Below, one piece after another: positions 5,125 through 5,814 of a stretch of DNA of 5,814 nucleotides. Position numbers and translations under genes: made by a program. The number at the start of each line of letters is the position of its first letter. Within the stretch, counting starts at the first letter, position 1. This DNA is from an uncultured bacterium (GTDB lineage: Bacteria; Pseudomonadota; Alphaproteobacteria; Rhodospirillales; Rhodospirillaceae): contig CAITZE010000235.1 in the NCBI GenBank assembly GCA_903896775.1, forward strand, positions 1 to 5,814, given 5' to 3'. Under the pieces are notes generated by a model, which had not been told where the DNA came from, searched no databases, and saw only the letters and a program-made list of their open reading frames with translations.

Positions 5125-5814
5125 TTAGTTCTCCATGCCCGTGACGGCAAGGATGACGCTTAGGCACGTCGTCATGCCCTTCATCATCGGATCCTTGGCG
5201 ACATCGAGCCATTCATCGAGCGAATGGGCGCGACCGCCGGAGTTCGGACCGTTCTTGCCGATGGTGATGGCCGGAATGCCAAGGCTCATGGGCAAGTTGG
5301 AGTCCGTCGATCCATAGCCGTAGCGCGGCTTCATTCCAGCCGCTTCAATGGCGGCCGATGCTTCCTGCACCAGCAACGACTTCTCATCGGTGCTGCCGGC
5401 GGGACGATCGCCGATCTTCTTAATGTCGACGGCGATCTTCCCTTCCTTCGTCGAACGCGCTTTGTTTTCGGCGTCGGTCGCATCGTTCATGATCTTGAAC
5501 ATACGCGCTTCAACCTTGTTGAGTTCGGTGGGCGATTCCGAGCGCATATCGATATCCATCCAGACGCTGAGCGGAATGGAGTTCACCGACGTACCGCCGC
5601 CGATCACGCCGATGCCGAAAGTGGTCTTGGGCTTTTCGGGAACTTCCGTGTGCGAGAATTCCGCTGCTGCTTGGCCCAGCGCATACATCGGGTTCACCAG
5701 GCCGAACGCGCCATAGCTGTGGCCGCCCGGACCGCTGAAGGTCACGCGGTAGCGCCGTGAGCCAACCGCGCCGGTATCGACGCCGGCAGCCCCGCCAGAC
5801 TCAACGGACATAAA
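5125..5814 (-). CDS. M20-family metallopeptidase, C-terminal part (N-terminus beyond the right edge)
   Basis: The visible 229 residues are the C-terminal part of an M20 (PepT/CPG2-like) dinuclear zinc peptidase or amidohydrolase. The frame stays open to the edge, so the ATG at 5809-5811 is an internal methionine and not the start. The segment begins just before the dimerisation domain: SRRYRVTFSGPGGHSYGAFG carries the GGHS histidine that in this family reaches the partner's active site. It continues with GVIGGGTSVNSIP and the DIDMRSES strand. The catalytic domain then resumes with YGSTDSNLPMSLGIP and GGRAHSLDEW, whose histidine (codon 5224-5226) fits the last metal ligand of M20 enzymes. The remaining ligands, the HxD and EE motifs, should lie outside the window. 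The substrate is likely a short peptide or acyl-amino acid, but this part does not settle it, nor whether the protein is exported. The HExxH gene follows 59 bases downstream. Confidence 0.9.
   Translation of the reverse strand, partial: FMSVESGGAAGVDTGAVGSRRYRVTFSGPGGHSYGAFGLVNPMYALGQAAAEFSHTEVPEKPKTTFGIGVIGGGTSVNSIPLSVWMDIDMRSESPTELNKVEARMFKIMNDATDAENKARSTKEGKIAVDIKKIGDRPAGSTDEKSLLVQEASAAIEAAGMKPRYGYGSTDSNLPMSLGIPAITIGKNGPNSGGRAHSLDEWLDVAKDPMMKGMTTCLSVILAVTGMEN

Noticed and set aside
5224..5760. A 178-codon plus-strand open frame, with another of 122 codons at 5348-5716
   Set aside because: Both are antisense to the M20 peptidase domain, which has clear family motifs on the minus strand.

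Overview
The window looks like chromosomal DNA of a moderately GC-rich alphaproteobacterium. This rests on three things: a Dgt-like dNTPase and an ErpA-type iron-sulfur carrier within about 2 kb of each other and pointing apart (an arrangement I know from many Alphaproteobacteria), TTG-type -35 boxes, and several genes without a Shine-Dalgarno sequence. There is no sign of phage, insertion sequence, CRISPR array, tRNA or rRNA. Genes are tightly packed: no gap exceeds about 125 bases.

Left part (1-1860, minus strand). dgt (658-1860) is read towards a phytanoyl-CoA dioxygenase-family gene that starts at 578 and runs off the left edge. The automated open-reading-frame view misses the latter because it has no stop inside the window. 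A candidate promoter for it lies in the 79-base gap.

Middle (1958-3881). Divergent from dgt is a plus-strand pair: a secreted, cysteine-rich SUMF1/FGE-fold protein that lacks the catalytic cysteines of true formylglycine-generating enzymes, then a zinc-ribbon thioredoxin (trxC type). A flavodoxin-like NAD(P)H:FMN/quinone reductase meets them tail to tail. These three genes separate dgt from erpA.

Right part (4004-5814). erpA (plus) meets, tail to tail, a secreted protein of unknown family with an HExxH zinc-protease motif (minus). Upstream of that gene on the same strand is the C-terminal part of an M20 metallopeptidase that enters from the right edge. A strong RNA hairpin lies between the two.

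How the genes fit together: dgt (dNTP pool), trxC (disulfide and ribonucleotide reductase support), the flavin reductase and erpA (Fe-S delivery) form a loose redox/nucleotide housekeeping neighbourhood, but a joint pathway is inference only. The two hydrolases at the right may be co-transcribed. The most distinctive non-gene signal is a shared spacing, TTGNNN-17 bases-hexamer-6 bases-ATG, in front of dgt, trxC and erpA. It would place transcription starts at or next to the A of the start codon, suggesting leaderless mRNAs. I found no obviously new multi-gene system; the unnamed HExxH protein and the catalytically altered SUMF1 protein are the least explained genes.
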